The notes under the pieces are model-generated. The model worked only from the letters and a program-made list of their open reading frames with translations, had not been told where the DNA came from and did no database searches. Shown here piece by piece: positions 56,201 to 64,000 of a stretch of DNA of 64,000 nt. Source of the stretch: Ypsolopha sequella (lineage: Eukaryota > Arthropoda > Insecta > Lepidoptera > Ypsolophidae). The position numbers and the translations under genes are program-made. Location: assembly GCA_934047225.1 (NCBI GenBank), contig OW203993.1, positions 22,458,069 to 22,522,068 of the forward strand, read 5' to 3'. Position 1 is the first letter of the stretch; every line of letters starts with the position of its first letter.

Positions 56201-57636
56201 ACGTTGTCAAAATGCTTATAAAGACAATTTACGCAAACCTTGTATTTCGAAATCGCCCTCAATTTGCTTTCCGGTGTCAATTCTAAAAATTGTTTGCACC
56301 TATAGAGCTCGTGTTCATGATTACACAATGGACATTTGCGCGTGTTACCTATATTTGCTTGATAGAAAGGCTTGAATGATCTGTTTTGATAATTTGAAAA
56401 CCCCTTGTTTGCGTAATTAGGGTTGATATGATAGGGTTGTTTCTTAGGTAATGCTGATGATGAAGATGTTCTTTCCTTTTCCTGGACAGGTTGATGAACA
56501 GGTTCCAGAGCGGTAAACTTCAATTCAAGGAAGTTCATAAACTCTTCAAATGATTGCAGATCACGCGGGTTCTTACGCGCCTCCTTGTACTCGCTGTATG
56601 TTTTTGTGTCCAATTTTTTGGCTAACAAATGGACTAGAAGTGGGTCCCATGTACTAGTGTCCACCCCTAAATTATGTATTGCATGAATACATTCCATCGT
56701 TGTATCGTGAAGGTTTCTAAGCTCGAACGCTGATTGTTTTTGGACGTTTGGTTGATTGATAAATGTTTCGATATTGTTTGTAAAAAGAACTTGCCGATTG
56801 GAGTACCTCTGCTTTAAGATCTCCCATGCTGAGTCGTAGTTCTCTGCTGACGTATGCAGATGTTTGATAAGACGTCCCGCTTGTCCCTTCACCTTACCCT
56901 TTAAGTGCTGCATTTTTTGCGCTTTGGTAAGACTGTTGTTGCTATGAATAGCTTCATCAAATAGATCGTGAAAAGTTGGCCATTCAGTACATTCTCCATA
57001 AAAATTGGGTACCTCTAATTTTGGTGTTGATTGCTCCTTATGCACAGTCGAACTGATTTTTTGATTTAATTTTCGTTTGATATCACGGTAAGCTTTCTCA
57101 TAATTCTCAAACTCATCTTCATATGAGTCATCATCTCCCTGAAGAATGTTGTCAATCTTAAGATGTAACTCATCGATCCCCTTCCATCTGAGCTGAATAC
57201 TCTTGAGTTCGTCTTCCAATTCCCATTTGTCATTGATCTCATCTAACCTTATGCTCCTAACCAGTCTGCTAAAAGCTCGAAAATTTGTATTTTGTTGCGA
57301 AAGATATTCGAAAACCAGACCACTGGGTTCTGTTGCTTTATCTTCCTTTGCTGATTTATTTTCTTGCCCATATTTTTCTATTGACAATCGTAATTGTTGA
57401 TAAGATGCTACTACATTCTCATAGATATTTTCCGTAAAATATTCGTGCTTTGTGTTTTTATACACTTGCAAAAGGTCATTATTTGATTGATATTTACTAA
57501 AAAGGTCGTCAAGTTGCTGTAGCTTCTTTTTGATATATTCAGGAGTTTTCCTGCTCTCGGAGTCCTTGCCAAAATTCGTCTTCAACGTTTTGATTTTCTC
57601 ACGAAGCTCAACTTGGTCTTTGATTAATACATCCAT
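51352..57636 (-). CDS. gag-pol-env: BEL-C gag-pol-env polyprotein, 2094 codons, with internal deletion
   Basis: The ATG at 57636 (MDVLIKDQVELREKIKTL) is preferred; the same frame is open 41 codons further upstream but without ATG. Gag core KLEVPNFYGECTEWPTFHDL. Knuckles from about residue 433 (CPLCNHEHELYRC, CVNCLYKHFDNVC, CKECQGEHNTILH). Protease ALCDQGSQISII is near 563. RT spans about 800-1100 with VITADAEKYFRQ and FYMDDLLGG. RNase H starts YGFCDATPKCYA (about 1140) and breaks near 1155. Integrase is entered at TKGYVAVFVCLATKAVHLE, with YSDNGTNFVG (about 1213) and GGIWESAVKSLK (about 1264), and a C-terminal domain to about 1442. Env then follows in the same frame. Missing: RNase H second half, the HHCC zinc finger and the first integrase Asp. 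No stop codon anywhere. Confidence 0.92.
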   Translation of the reverse strand: MDVLIKDQVELREKIKTLKTNFGKDSESRKTPEYIKKKLQQLDDLFSKYQSNNDLLQVYKNTKHEYFTENIYENVVASYQQLRLSIEKYGQENKSAKEDKATEPSGLVFEYLSQQNTNFRAFSRLVRSIRLDEINDKWELEDELKSIQLRWKGIDELHLKIDNILQGDDDSYEDEFENYEKAYRDIKRKLNQKISSTVHKEQSTPKLEVPNFYGECTEWPTFHDLFDEAIHSNNSLTKAQKMQHLKGKVKGQAGRLIKHLHTSAENYDSAWEILKQRYSNRQVLFTNNIETFINQPNVQKQSAFELRNLHDTTMECIHAIHNLGVDTSTWDPLLVHLLAKKLDTKTYSEYKEARKNPRDLQSFEEFMNFLELKFTALEPVHQPVQEKERTSSSSALPKKQPYHINPNYANKGFSNYQNRSFKPFYQANIGNTRKCPLCNHEHELYRCKQFLELTPESKLRAISKYKVCVNCLYKHFDNVCTSTKRCKECQGEHNTILHEACMKTLSISKTLIPPPPPLENTKYEGKQHNVNHVAGDGEEILLTTLMLKVRAADGTYVTLNALCDQGSQISIISQSAAQRLGLKRSPYHASVSGIGTGTKQSKGLVTMECLSIYDDYNFTTQALVLSKVINNNLPTMSFNKQTWHHLQNIKLADPKYNVSKPIDILLDASVYSDIIMSGLIKGPAQAPIAQQTKLGWVLSGNVKKFNCCVVINDLAEISRFWEMEDVDSTSSVMNEKEQYCEDFYQATTKRLESGRYEVGLPMKPGFEKHLGSSKPKAIAQLKQLEHKMTRNQAFAESYKAFLDEYEELGHMRLVSTSSTEPTCFLPHHGVWKMDSNTTKLRVVFNGSSRTSTGWTLNQLMESGPNLQGDLQKLILTWRTYKYVITADAEKYFRQIIIRESDQPLQSIVWRPSPQVPIEEYRLTTITYGTKAAPFLAIRTLKQLAKDDGEKYPLAAHALENSFYMDDLLGGHNLLDQTKQLQRQLIEILKGAGINLRKWSSNDPDIIKDLASDQLDSHLDFKCSETRKTLGLRWNPSSDTFSFQNKMDCETSKVGITKRQLLSDISKIFDPLGWLSPLSIRAKLLFQKAWSSGISWDDEVSTEISGEWNQLRNDFQNISVFSIKRHYGNTNQQYQLYGFCDATPKCYACTIYVHLKTNKGRGIRTTKGYVAVFVCLATKAVHLELVSDLSSTAFLAAFHRFRARRATPQHMYSDNGTNFVGCNRLLKAEYQEIKQSLDRDLFSKIEEMDIVWHFNCPGHCNAGGIWESAVKSLKRHLKRVIGEQKLTFEEFTTLLCQVEACLNSRPLCALTESTDDDCLTPGHFLVGGSLLSRPQTDTESINLGKRWQIVQAMNKQFWKSWSSEYLQQLQTRSKWRTPQKNLQVDDVVVIKDDNMAPGKFVLGRVLELHPGKDGYVRVVTLKTQGNILKRPVNKLILLPVNESDEAQQQQQAFNQSDVESSSSAIPQAPQQSTIPSTRSRRTKKAFINIFSMILLVLMTLLSPSNQQYNSASYNITSLKDSQGLYFDKISNLQFIRDQWKLVIYYNMSTYWQGIQDIKQYVNHIKELSTASNSQYESVILQLEHEVGEIEHYNSLLRTHSRRKRGLVNGVGYIANTLFGVLDERFAEQYESDINKITSNENHLQNLLKNQTIILESESNILRRNENIMNKQFAFIRHRLFNVSSELNKVRLDNNNANYITSSSLAATIILTNIRNIQQSLINTVTDISQGHIDTRLLAPEQLENQINKISSQLQADLILPIEKTSIQSLYKLLRVFARVLNNLLIIEINIPLLNKELYELDKIISIPLKKDIKSFYIYPTLPYLTFDLRKDMGMLLSESDLQSCLHTSMDRILCSLEKPIHDMKFRQSLCDVSTCTSELLPTCKVRWVKLHYHNQWLYSCCEQCSVRIFCPSVVNVITLKGNGIITIGQGCTIKTNTFAIYAQNNFLSNFYIQKDIKVPEISILNKIINSSIETENNSILQDSKEDIWEQLKVKIDYLKEQSNQELSVHDKHHYTLIYMVIFIILVAGTVGIYWKIKKGSESTAPPQTNDAPDEINNVSELDPKLQLQVLSESQSGLSVNKATSPIVNRSKNFEL

Positions 57637-57639
57637 GAT

Positions 57640-58156
57640 TGATAATAACGGAACAATCTTACTTGGAACTCGAAGATTGTGCTGCTGACACCGTGTGACC
57701 ACACAGTGATGCTGCGATCTGTCTCCTCTGCTGCTGCTGCTGCGAACCCTGCGCCACACGCAGAAAAAATTGCTGCTAAGCTCAAGCCACGACAGGCCGA
57801 GTTTGATGTGCTGCTGAATTGAGCCCCCTGGCCCACAGTAGCTGATAGACGAGTCTGCTTGACTCGTGATGTAGTAATCCTATGAGCCCTTTGGCCCACA
57901 GAAGCTGATAGACGAGCCTGCTTGGCCCTGCTGGTCTCTGCCGAGTGAACCTTTCGGTCCACACAGTGATGATGATAAAAATAGAACTGCACTTGTCCTA
58001 GTGTAGCACTGATAGCTCACAATATTTTACACTAATTCACTGTTCTGTGATTGATAAAAGTTCAATAAAATTGTAAAGTCTTCGACACGCACGATTTGGT
58101 AAACACGGGTCCCGCATTCGATCAAACCGCACCCCTGATAAAAAATTCTCGAAGGA
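57640..58156 (-). other. BEL-C leader with primer site and short tandem repeats
   Basis: The primer site TGGTCCTTCGAG lies at about 58145-58156. The leader contains a 66-bp imperfect tandem repeat (GGCCCACAG(T/A)AGCTGATAGACG around 57830 and 57893) and a (CTG)n run at 57728-57742. No ATG-started frame in phase with the polyprotein is present upstream of 57636. Confidence 0.55.
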
Positions 58157-58349
58157 CCAAAAAAAATGTTGGGGTTGTCCCAATATTTTACTGATAGTGA
58201 TACGATCGGGGTTTACTCGTTAGAGTGATAAAGAAAACCGCCCGGGTTGAGAGTTGTTGAAACACTGAATTTATTGTAAAAACGTATGAATAAAAATGAT
58301 GATGCGTGTAACCTACATAAATGTGCGGTGCAGACATATTGCCCGAACA
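58157..58349 (-). repeat. BEL-C 5' LTR
   Basis: 193 bp, TGTTCGGGCAATATG to GGACAACCCCAACA on the minus strand, with CAATAAATTCAG as polyadenylation-like signal. It is bounded on one side by BEL-B coding sequence and on the other by the primer site. No second copy was found at the 3' side near 51300. Confidence 0.75.
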
Positions 58350-60380
58350 GCATATTCTGCATGCATATACTTACGTTCACTTTCGAGTAATGGCAATGTA
58401 GATGTACATTTGTTAATGGCAAAATCCAGGGTGGCGCCGCTCAAGAAAAAATTGACCATCCCAAAATTGGAACTCCTTGGTGGTCTTCTAGCTACCCAAC
58501 TAGCAAAAAAGGTAGTCGATTCACTACGTTTAAAAATCGATTCACAATTTTTTTGGTGTGACTCAACCATCGTACTAGGCTGGATCAAAACATGTAAACA
58601 AAAATTAAAACTATTTGTTTATAACAGGATCAATGAAATTACTAACAATTCCGATCCTACAACATGGCACTATGTTCCCACAGATATGAACCCTGCTGAC
58701 ATCGGTTCTCGGGGTCTCAATGCATCACAACTCAAAACTTCACTTTTGTGGTGGGGAGGTCCACACTTCTTACACGCCACAGAAATACAATGGCCCACTC
58801 AACCTCAAAACATAAACACCGAGAATTTACCGGAAATGAAGTATCAATGTCACGTGTCGGCTGATGAGTCACGTGATGATTATTTTATGGATAAATTTTC
58901 GAGTTTTGGTAAACTTCAACGAATCGTAGCTTACTTGAAAAGATTTATTAACAACTGTCAAAATTCTACGAATAAAAATGTAGGTCCTTTAACTACATCA
59001 GAACTAAATTCATCATTACATGTATTATGCAAGCAAGTGCAAAGTGATGTATTTTGTAAACAGTCCTCACAGTTGCTTCAAAATCGTCCACTGTCACCAA
59101 AAGACAAACTTATAAGCTTAAACCCTTTCATTGACAGTGCAGGCATCATGCGAGTTGGAGGCCGACTATCAAATTCCAACTACGACTTTAACACAAAGCA
59201 CCCAATATTGTTACATGCATCGCATCATATAACTAAAATACTAGTAAATCACTATCACAAAATTCTATTACACGCTGGACCACAGCTTTTGTTATCTACA
59301 TTACGTCACAGATATTGGATAGTCAATGGTCGTAATCTTTGTAGAAAAACAACACAAAGTTGCATAACTTGTCTCAGATTCTCAGGTAAAACTTATCAAC
59401 CTATCATGGGTAACTTGCCTCTACAAAGATTACAGGCAGACTATCCTTTTGCTAATATCGCAATAGACTATGGGGGTCCAATCATGATAGCGAACAGAAA
59501 GGGTCGTGGCTGTCAGTTAAAGAAGGCATACATAGCCGTGTTTGTTTGTTTGGCAGTGAGAGCAGTACACATCGAGCTCGTCACTGATTTGTCTTCTGAA
59601 GGCTTCATTGCCGCTTTGAATCGATTTATTGCCCGCAGGGGCAAACCAGCCACCATTGTTTCAGACAATGGAACTAATTTCGTGGGGGCTTGTAATGAAC
59701 TAGCTAAATTTTTGAAAGAAAACTCTAACAATATTATGTCTTACGCAGCTGAAAATGAAATAAAATTCAAATTTTGCCCAGCCTTCAGTCCAAATTTTAA
59801 TGGTCTCGCAGAGGGTTCAATCAAATCCATAAAGCACCACTTAAAACGGGTTCTTTCTATGGCTCATTTAGATTATGAAGAAATGAACACTGTATTGGTT
59901 CAAATAGAAGCAATACTTAACTCTAGACCTCTCACACCAATGTCTTCTGATCCTTCGGATCTAATCCCCCTTTCTCCAGCGCATTTTCTAATTGGACGTA
60001 CTCTCACTATGTTACCTGCTCCTCAGGTCGACGATGCTCAGCTCCACATGCTCTCGAGATATAAGAGAACGCAAGCGCTGAAAGCACACTTTTGGAACCG
60101 CTATTATATGGAGTACATTTCAGAACTGCAGACCCGCAGCAAATGGCGCACGGACAGAGGACAACTGCAACAAGGAGAGATGGTCCTCGTCAAGGACGAC
60201 CGCCTGCCCCCGAACAGATGGCTGCTAGGCCGCGTCATAGCGGTCTATCCAGGCAGCGACGGCATCAGCCGCGTCGCCGATGTTTTCACCACTTCGGGGA
60301 CATATAGACGAGTCTACAACAGGCTCTGTCCACTCCCAGCAACGTTGGACCAGAGTGGTCCAAGGGGGCCAGCTTGTTAA
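58350..60380 (+). CDS. pol: BEL-B RNase H and integrase, second part
   Basis: The frame resumes with TAYSACIYLRSL (RNase H) right after the BEL-C LTR, and continues with VAPLKKKLTIPKLELLGG, FFWCDSTIVLGWI and NPADIGSRG. The integrase has an HHCC finger (HASHHITK, HAGPQLLLST, SCITCLRF) and all three catalytic residues (IAIDYGGPI near 59461, IVSDNGTNFVG near 59660, GLAEGSIKSIK near 59810). The C-terminal domain (EMVLVKDDRLPPNRWLLGRV) ends RLCPLPATLDQ at 60380, overlapping the LTR start. With the first part this would be a typical gag-pol of about 1750 codons whose only visible interruption is the BEL-C insertion. Confidence 0.93.
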   Translation, partial: AYSACIYLRSLSSNGNVDVHLLMAKSRVAPLKKKLTIPKLELLGGLLATQLAKKVVDSLRLKIDSQFFWCDSTIVLGWIKTCKQKLKLFVYNRINEITNNSDPTTWHYVPTDMNPADIGSRGLNASQLKTSLLWWGGPHFLHATEIQWPTQPQNINTENLPEMKYQCHVSADESRDDYFMDKFSSFGKLQRIVAYLKRFINNCQNSTNKNVGPLTTSELNSSLHVLCKQVQSDVFCKQSSQLLQNRPLSPKDKLISLNPFIDSAGIMRVGGRLSNSNYDFNTKHPILLHASHHITKILVNHYHKILLHAGPQLLLSTLRHRYWIVNGRNLCRKTTQSCITCLRFSGKTYQPIMGNLPLQRLQADYPFANIAIDYGGPIMIANRKGRGCQLKKAYIAVFVCLAVRAVHIELVTDLSSEGFIAALNRFIARRGKPATIVSDNGTNFVGACNELAKFLKENSNNIMSYAAENEIKFKFCPAFSPNFNGLAEGSIKSIKHHLKRVLSMAHLDYEEMNTVLVQIEAILNSRPLTPMSSDPSDLIPLSPAHFLIGRTLTMLPAPQVDDAQLHMLSRYKRTQALKAHFWNRYYMEYISELQTRSKWRTDRGQLQQGEMVLVKDDRLPPNRWLLGRVIAVYPGSDGISRVADVFTTSGTYRRVYNRLCPLPATLDQSGPRGPAC

Positions 60381-60593
60381 CGCGCCGTCCAGCGCCAGGC
60401 CGGCGCGGGGTCAGCGCTCGCCACCACACCGCGGGCACGCGCACCACTTTCATTCCGCCATCGACCGAGCTCCAGAGCACTCGCGTCATTTTGAATACGT
60501 ATCTACCTAATTTGTATTGTATCAGCTATTTATTATAATACACGTATGTAAACTTCAAGTCGCCTACATCATTTTCAACGAACCTCGTCAACA
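60375..60593 (+). repeat. BEL-B 3' LTR
   Basis: 219 bp, TGTTAACGCGCC to CTCGTCAACA. Compared with the left copy it differs by a CCCGG/CCAGG substitution and a CG-repeat length change (GCACGCGCGCACC against GCACGCGCACC), so insertion is recent. The pol stop lies a few bases inside it. Confidence 0.88.
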
Positions 60594-63416
60594 TCCCATT
60601 TGTTTGATATCAGACATAATAAAAATGTATCGACAGGTGAAGGTAACAGGTTTTAATGCAGATTTTCAACGTTTTGTTTGGCGTGAACAAGACACTGAAA
60701 ACCCGAATGAAAAACTTCAACATTATAAGCTTTCAAGGTTAACATTTGGAACTGCTTCCGCACCTCACCTGGCTGTGCGAACTCTACATCAAGTCGCTTA
60801 CGATGATGGACAGAAGTTCCCAGCAGCTGCTAAAATCATCCTAAAAGAATTTTATATGGACGATCTTATGACGGGCTGTAGTTCTGTTGAAGAAGGTAAG
60901 GAAATTTATGCAGAAATGACAGAATTATTAAAGAAAGGAGGTTTTGAACTACAGAAATGGAGCAGTAATAGTGAAGAATTACTTAAACAAATAGATGAAA
61001 AGAATACAGAAAAAGAAGGAACCTTTAAATTAAAAACAGATGAAGTATTTAAAATCCTAGGACTAACCTGGAACCGAAAAACCGACGAGTTTGAGTACGC
61101 AGTGCAACTTCCACCTCTTACCTCACCAGTAACCAAACGAAAGGTATTATCCGATATTTCACGGTTATTTGACCCCCTCGGATGGCTGGCGCCAGTGATA
61201 ATCTCAGCTAAAATCTTCATACAGACGTTATGGCTATCAGGAATTGAGTGGGATGACGAGCTTCCCCCAAAATTGCTGAAAGACTGGCTAAAGTATAGAG
61301 CGGATTTAAATGAATTGACCAAATTCAGCCTCCCACGTTGGATTCATACGCGCAAAGATGATGAACTTCAGGAGTTACACGGTTTTTGCGACGCGTCAAA
61401 TAAAGCTTACGCTGCAGTAGTCTACCTACGCGTCATAGACAACCAAGGGAAGGTTCATGTTTCATTGATTGCTTCCAAAACAAAAGTAGCTCCTATCAAA
61501 CAGATCTCTACCCCAAAGTTGGAACTCTGTGGAGCCGTATTGCTTACAAGGTTACTGATTGAAGTCTCTAAAGTCATGAATCTTGACAAACACACCATTC
61601 AGGCATGGACAGATTCGCAAGTGGTTCTTGAATTGCTGAAAGGTCATATATCCCGATGGAAGACGTTTGTTGCAAATCGTGTGTCCGAAATCATCACCTC
61701 GCTGGAACCTCAGCAATGGTCACATGTTTCTACAAAAGACAACCCTGCCGATTGAGCATCTCGAGGCACGCCTAAAAAGGATGAAAGATTTTGGAAGGAG
61801 GGTCCGATGTGGCTGAAAGAAAAGAAAATTGATTATAAAAAAGAAAAAATTGAAGAAACACATTTAGAAGAGAAAAAGAACAAGATTTGTTTTATAAATA
61901 CCTGCAATAAGGAAGAATCAGATCCAGCTGAAGAGATTATTTCTAGGTTTTCGTCTCTAAGAAGACTTATACCTGTTGTTGTTATCTGCAAAAGATTGGC
62001 TAAACGTGCTAAAAAAGAGAATTTAGACGATATAAAAATTTGGCACACCAGCATTGAAATCAAGGAAAGCTTAAAAACATGTATAAAAATATGTCAAGAA
62101 AGATATTTTCACGAAGAACTGGAAGACCTAAAAAAGAAAAAAGATATTAGTAATAAAAGTAAACTTACCTCACTGAATCCTGTTGTCGATGAAGACGGGA
62201 TACTAAGAGTCGGTGGCAGACTAGAACATGCTTCAATCACTGAAGAGATGAAGCATCCAATCATACTTCCACGTATGTCACACTTCACGAATTTAATCAT
62301 TGCTGATGCTCACGATAAAACATTACACGGCGGTCCACAATTGATGTTAAACTATTTACGATCCAAATATTGGATAGTCGGGGCAAAGGAGCTAGTAAAG
62401 CTCTTCGTTCGCAAATGCGTACATTGTGTACGACATTCAGCCCGAATCAGACATCAATTGATGGGACAGTTACCGACAGTAAGAGCAAGTGCAAGTCGAC
62501 CTTTCTTGAGAAGTGGAGTTGATTATGCGGGCCCTATCAATATCAGAACCTCAAAGGGTAGAGGTAATCACTCATATAAGGGATATATTTGCTTATTTAT
62601 TTGTATGGCAACGCGCGCGATCCACCTCGAAGCAGTAAGTGATCTTACATCTCAAGGATTCATAGCTGCTTTCAAACGTTTTGTGGCTCGCCGTGGTCAC
62701 TGTGCAGACGTATATAGTGACAATGGAACAAACTTTGTGGGTGCTGCACGTGAATTAAAGACCCTTTTTATTGAAGAAAGATCGACTATAGCAATAGAAA
62801 TTGCTGATCAACTCGCTACGAATGGTACCACGTGGCACTTTATCCCACCTCATTCTCCGAACTTTGGTAGCTGTGGGAAGCCGGTATCAAAGCAATAAAG
62901 TACCATTTAAAGCGTGTTATTGGAACTTCGACATTGACATTCGAAGAAATGACAACATTGTTATAGCAGATAGAGGCTTGTCTCAATTCAAGGCCTATTT
63001 CAAAAATCACTGACAATCCTGGTGATCCAACTCCATTAACACCAGGACATTTCTTAATAGGTGAACCTCTGGTTTTAGTACCTGACTTGAATTACGATAC
63101 GGCAAACGTTTCTAGTCTCAGGAGATGGCAACTCACACAAAAGATGACTCAGGACTTTTGGCGTCGTTGGTCACGGGAATACTTGACTCAGTTTCACCAT
63201 CGTTACAAGTGGACCCACAAAACTCCCGAACCCGAAATTGGAGACGTGGTGCTAGTAATGGAAGATGATCTTTCCCCAGCCAGATGGCTGTACGGTGTTA
63301 TCGTAGGCAAGCATCCTGGATTGGATGGAATTACTAGAGTGGTCAGTTTGAAATGTAACAATAATACCATTAAACGACCAGTATGTCAGTTGTGTTTTTT
63401 ACCTAGTGATTCCTAA
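60594..63416 (+). pseudogene. pol: BEL-A RT, RNase H and integrase, second part
   Basis: RT resumes at ICLISDIIKMYRQVKV and has LTFGTASAPHLAVRTL, FYMDDLMTG and FDPLGWLAP. RNase H: LHGFCDASNKAYAAVV, LELCGAVLLTRLL and WTDSQVVLELL. A TGA at 61753-61755 replaces the residue after NPAD. Integrase has the HHCC finger (MSHFTN, HGGPQLML, KCVHCVRH), SGVDYAGPI, YSDNGTNFVG, a one-base shift near 62875 that breaks the Glu motif region, a TAG at 62964-62966, and a C-terminal part (EIGDVVLVMEDDLSPARW) to the TAA at 63414-63416. BEL-A is thus dead independently of the insertion. Confidence 0.9.
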
Positions 63417-63677
63417 TAGAACTTAGTTATTGTTTTGTGTATTTTATTTGATTATAAGTTATTTTCTGATGTGATCACTAACATTGGTTACCGTTAAGTT
63501 ATGTTAAGTTAACAAGTTATTATTTTTGTTTCTAAATATTGTACTACTCGGATTTATCGATTTGTGTGAACTAACCAATATATCACGTGAGCTTTCACTT
63601 TGTTTTGTTTAATAAGTTGTGACATTATGTAATGACATAGTCAGGAAAATGTTGAAATTTTTCCTTGGTGGGCAGAA
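63417..63677 (+). other. BEL-A spacer before the 3' LTR
   Basis: No gene. AT-rich, ending GGTGGGCAGAA, which can serve as a short polypurine tract directly before the LTR. Confidence 0.5.
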
Positions 63678-64000
63678 TGTCTAATCTGTCAAGACCTCAT
63701 TATTAGTTTGGAGTTCAGTTTTGTATTATATAAGTTTTTGTTCACCTCAGTCACCAACTAGATGGCGTTGTGGGTATTCTACATCGCGATATCGATTGTT
63801 CTTTAACATTACCAGTAGTCATTTCGAGTATCATTTGCAAACCAACCATTTCAACCCATTCAACCTATCAATACACCTGATATTATATAAGGTTCATTAC
63901 CACACGGTGTTTTATTTGGGACAATTGTTCAGTCGCCGTCTTTTGCGTTTCGGCTGGAGCGGTGGTTGCACGCAGCCAACGAACGGGGTAAGCTACGAGA
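63678..64000 (+). repeat. BEL-A 3' LTR (cut by the window end)
   Basis: 323 bp matching 43460-43782 with only a couple of substitutions (CCCC against CCTC near the start, CAGC against CGGC near the end). The remaining 286 bp should lie outside. Confidence 0.9.

Larger units (their letters stand above)
51316..58349 (-). mobile_element. BEL-C: env-bearing BEL/Pao in the RNase H of BEL-B
   Basis: The 5' LTR on the minus strand runs 58349 (TGTTCGGGCAATATG) to about 58157 (GGGACAACCCCAACA), followed by a T run and the primer site TGGTCCTTCGAGAATT. The polyprotein spans 57636-51352. Beyond its stop only about 60 bp, without polypurine tract or LTR, separate it from BEL-B at about 51293. So the 3' LTR is missing, although the polyprotein frame is complete. 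An in-frame internal deletion is described under the polyprotein. Confidence 0.88.
46967..60593 (+). mobile_element. BEL-B: inserted in BEL-A, itself split by BEL-C
   Basis: LTRs at about 46967-47186 and 60375-60593 (about 219 bp) are near-identical, the left copy carrying small insertions and changes. The right copy starts TGTTAACGCG and ends GTCAACA. The left terminus is altered (GATGGCGTTAACGCG), so the TG is not seen there. Flanking bases GGCCATC on the left and CATCCCATT on the right suggest a short duplication (CATC) of the target inside BEL-A RT. The leader from 47187 starts with a degraded primer site (TTTTCGAGCCGGATACG). gag-pol is open at both sides of the BEL-C insertion. Confidence 0.9.
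43460..64000 (+). mobile_element. BEL-A: outermost BEL/Pao element of a three-level nest
   Basis: The 5' LTR is 43460-44068 and the 3' LTR starts at 63678 and runs off the window. Both begin TGTCTAATCTGTCAAGACC and agree closely over the 320 bp that can be compared. The primer site TGGTCCTTCGAGTC is at 44069. The gag-pol frame starts at 44554, is interrupted at about 46960 by BEL-B, and resumes at about 60594, exactly where RT left off. After pol stops at 63416 there is a 260-bp spacer before the LTR. Pol has two stops and one frameshift. Confidence 0.92.

Noticed and set aside
57637..57759. N-terminal extension of the BEL-C polyprotein
   Set aside because: The frame is open but has no ATG; it translates a CTG-repeat leader, and the ATG at 57636 fits the family start.

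Overview
This is nuclear DNA of an insect, most likely a moth or butterfly. It is AT-rich, with long T/A runs and intron-bearing exon fragments. More than half of it is transposable elements: BEL/Pao LTR retrotransposons, Gypsy/errantivirus-type elements, several LINEs, Polinton/Maverick, P-element-like, pogo-like and Harbinger-like relics, and a tRNA-derived SINE. I see no intact housekeeping gene, no functional RNA gene and no prokaryotic operon. Assigning it to Lepidoptera is an inference from TE content and from a short motif around 1030 and 1264 that I recall as common in lepidopteran repeats.

Layout. 0-6.9 kb: mostly anonymous AT-rich DNA with one good host-type exon on the minus strand (170-280), a 159-bp tandem repeat (2.9-3.4 kb), a GC-rich hairpin (3.6-3.8 kb), a broken gene of an uncharacterised family (3.8-5.2 kb, minus) and a pogo-like transposase tail. 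7.07-15.9 kb: a decayed Polinton/Maverick (virus-like DNA transposon). On the plus strand it carries integrase C-half plus chromodomain, a phospholipase A2-like protein, an adenovirus-type protease, a penton-like minor capsid protein, a 47-aa ORF, the double-jelly-roll major capsid protein and a nuclease-like ORF. On the minus strand it has a small basic protein and a protein-primed family B DNA polymerase. No packaging ATPase was found. 16.4-17.2 kb: further host-type exons (minus), one closely resembling the exon at 170-280, so the Polinton lies between two copies of a duplicated exon or gene. 17.3-19.7 kb: SINE-like tandem repeats, a direct repeat, a P-element transposase fragment and a MITE.

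20.5-43.4 kb: a mosaic of truncated elements. These are an env-bearing Gypsy/errantivirus (minus), a LINE, a BEL pol with intact domains (plus) and its LTR, a BEL protease fragment, a second Gypsy (minus), and a BEL rearranged as a head-to-head pair with inverted LTRs (33.8-35.4 kb). After these come another BEL, DDE transposase relics, LINE fragments, a SINE, a Harbinger relic and LTR pieces.

43.5-64 kb: three BEL elements nested like Russian dolls. BEL-A (plus, 43460 to beyond the window) is split by BEL-B (plus, about 46967-60593). BEL-B is split in its RNase H by BEL-C (minus, about 51300-58349). BEL-C has one uninterrupted 2094-codon gag-pol-env frame with a baculovirus-F-like envelope. 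An in-frame deletion has removed the second half of RNase H and the start of integrase, including the first catalytic Asp, and no 3' LTR is visible. Such dense nesting is typical of heterochromatin or a sex-limited W chromosome, but the window alone cannot prove that.

The richest biology is the Polinton, with ATGA stop/start overlaps between consecutive virion genes and an intact nuclease-like ORF, together with the envelope-bearing BEL.
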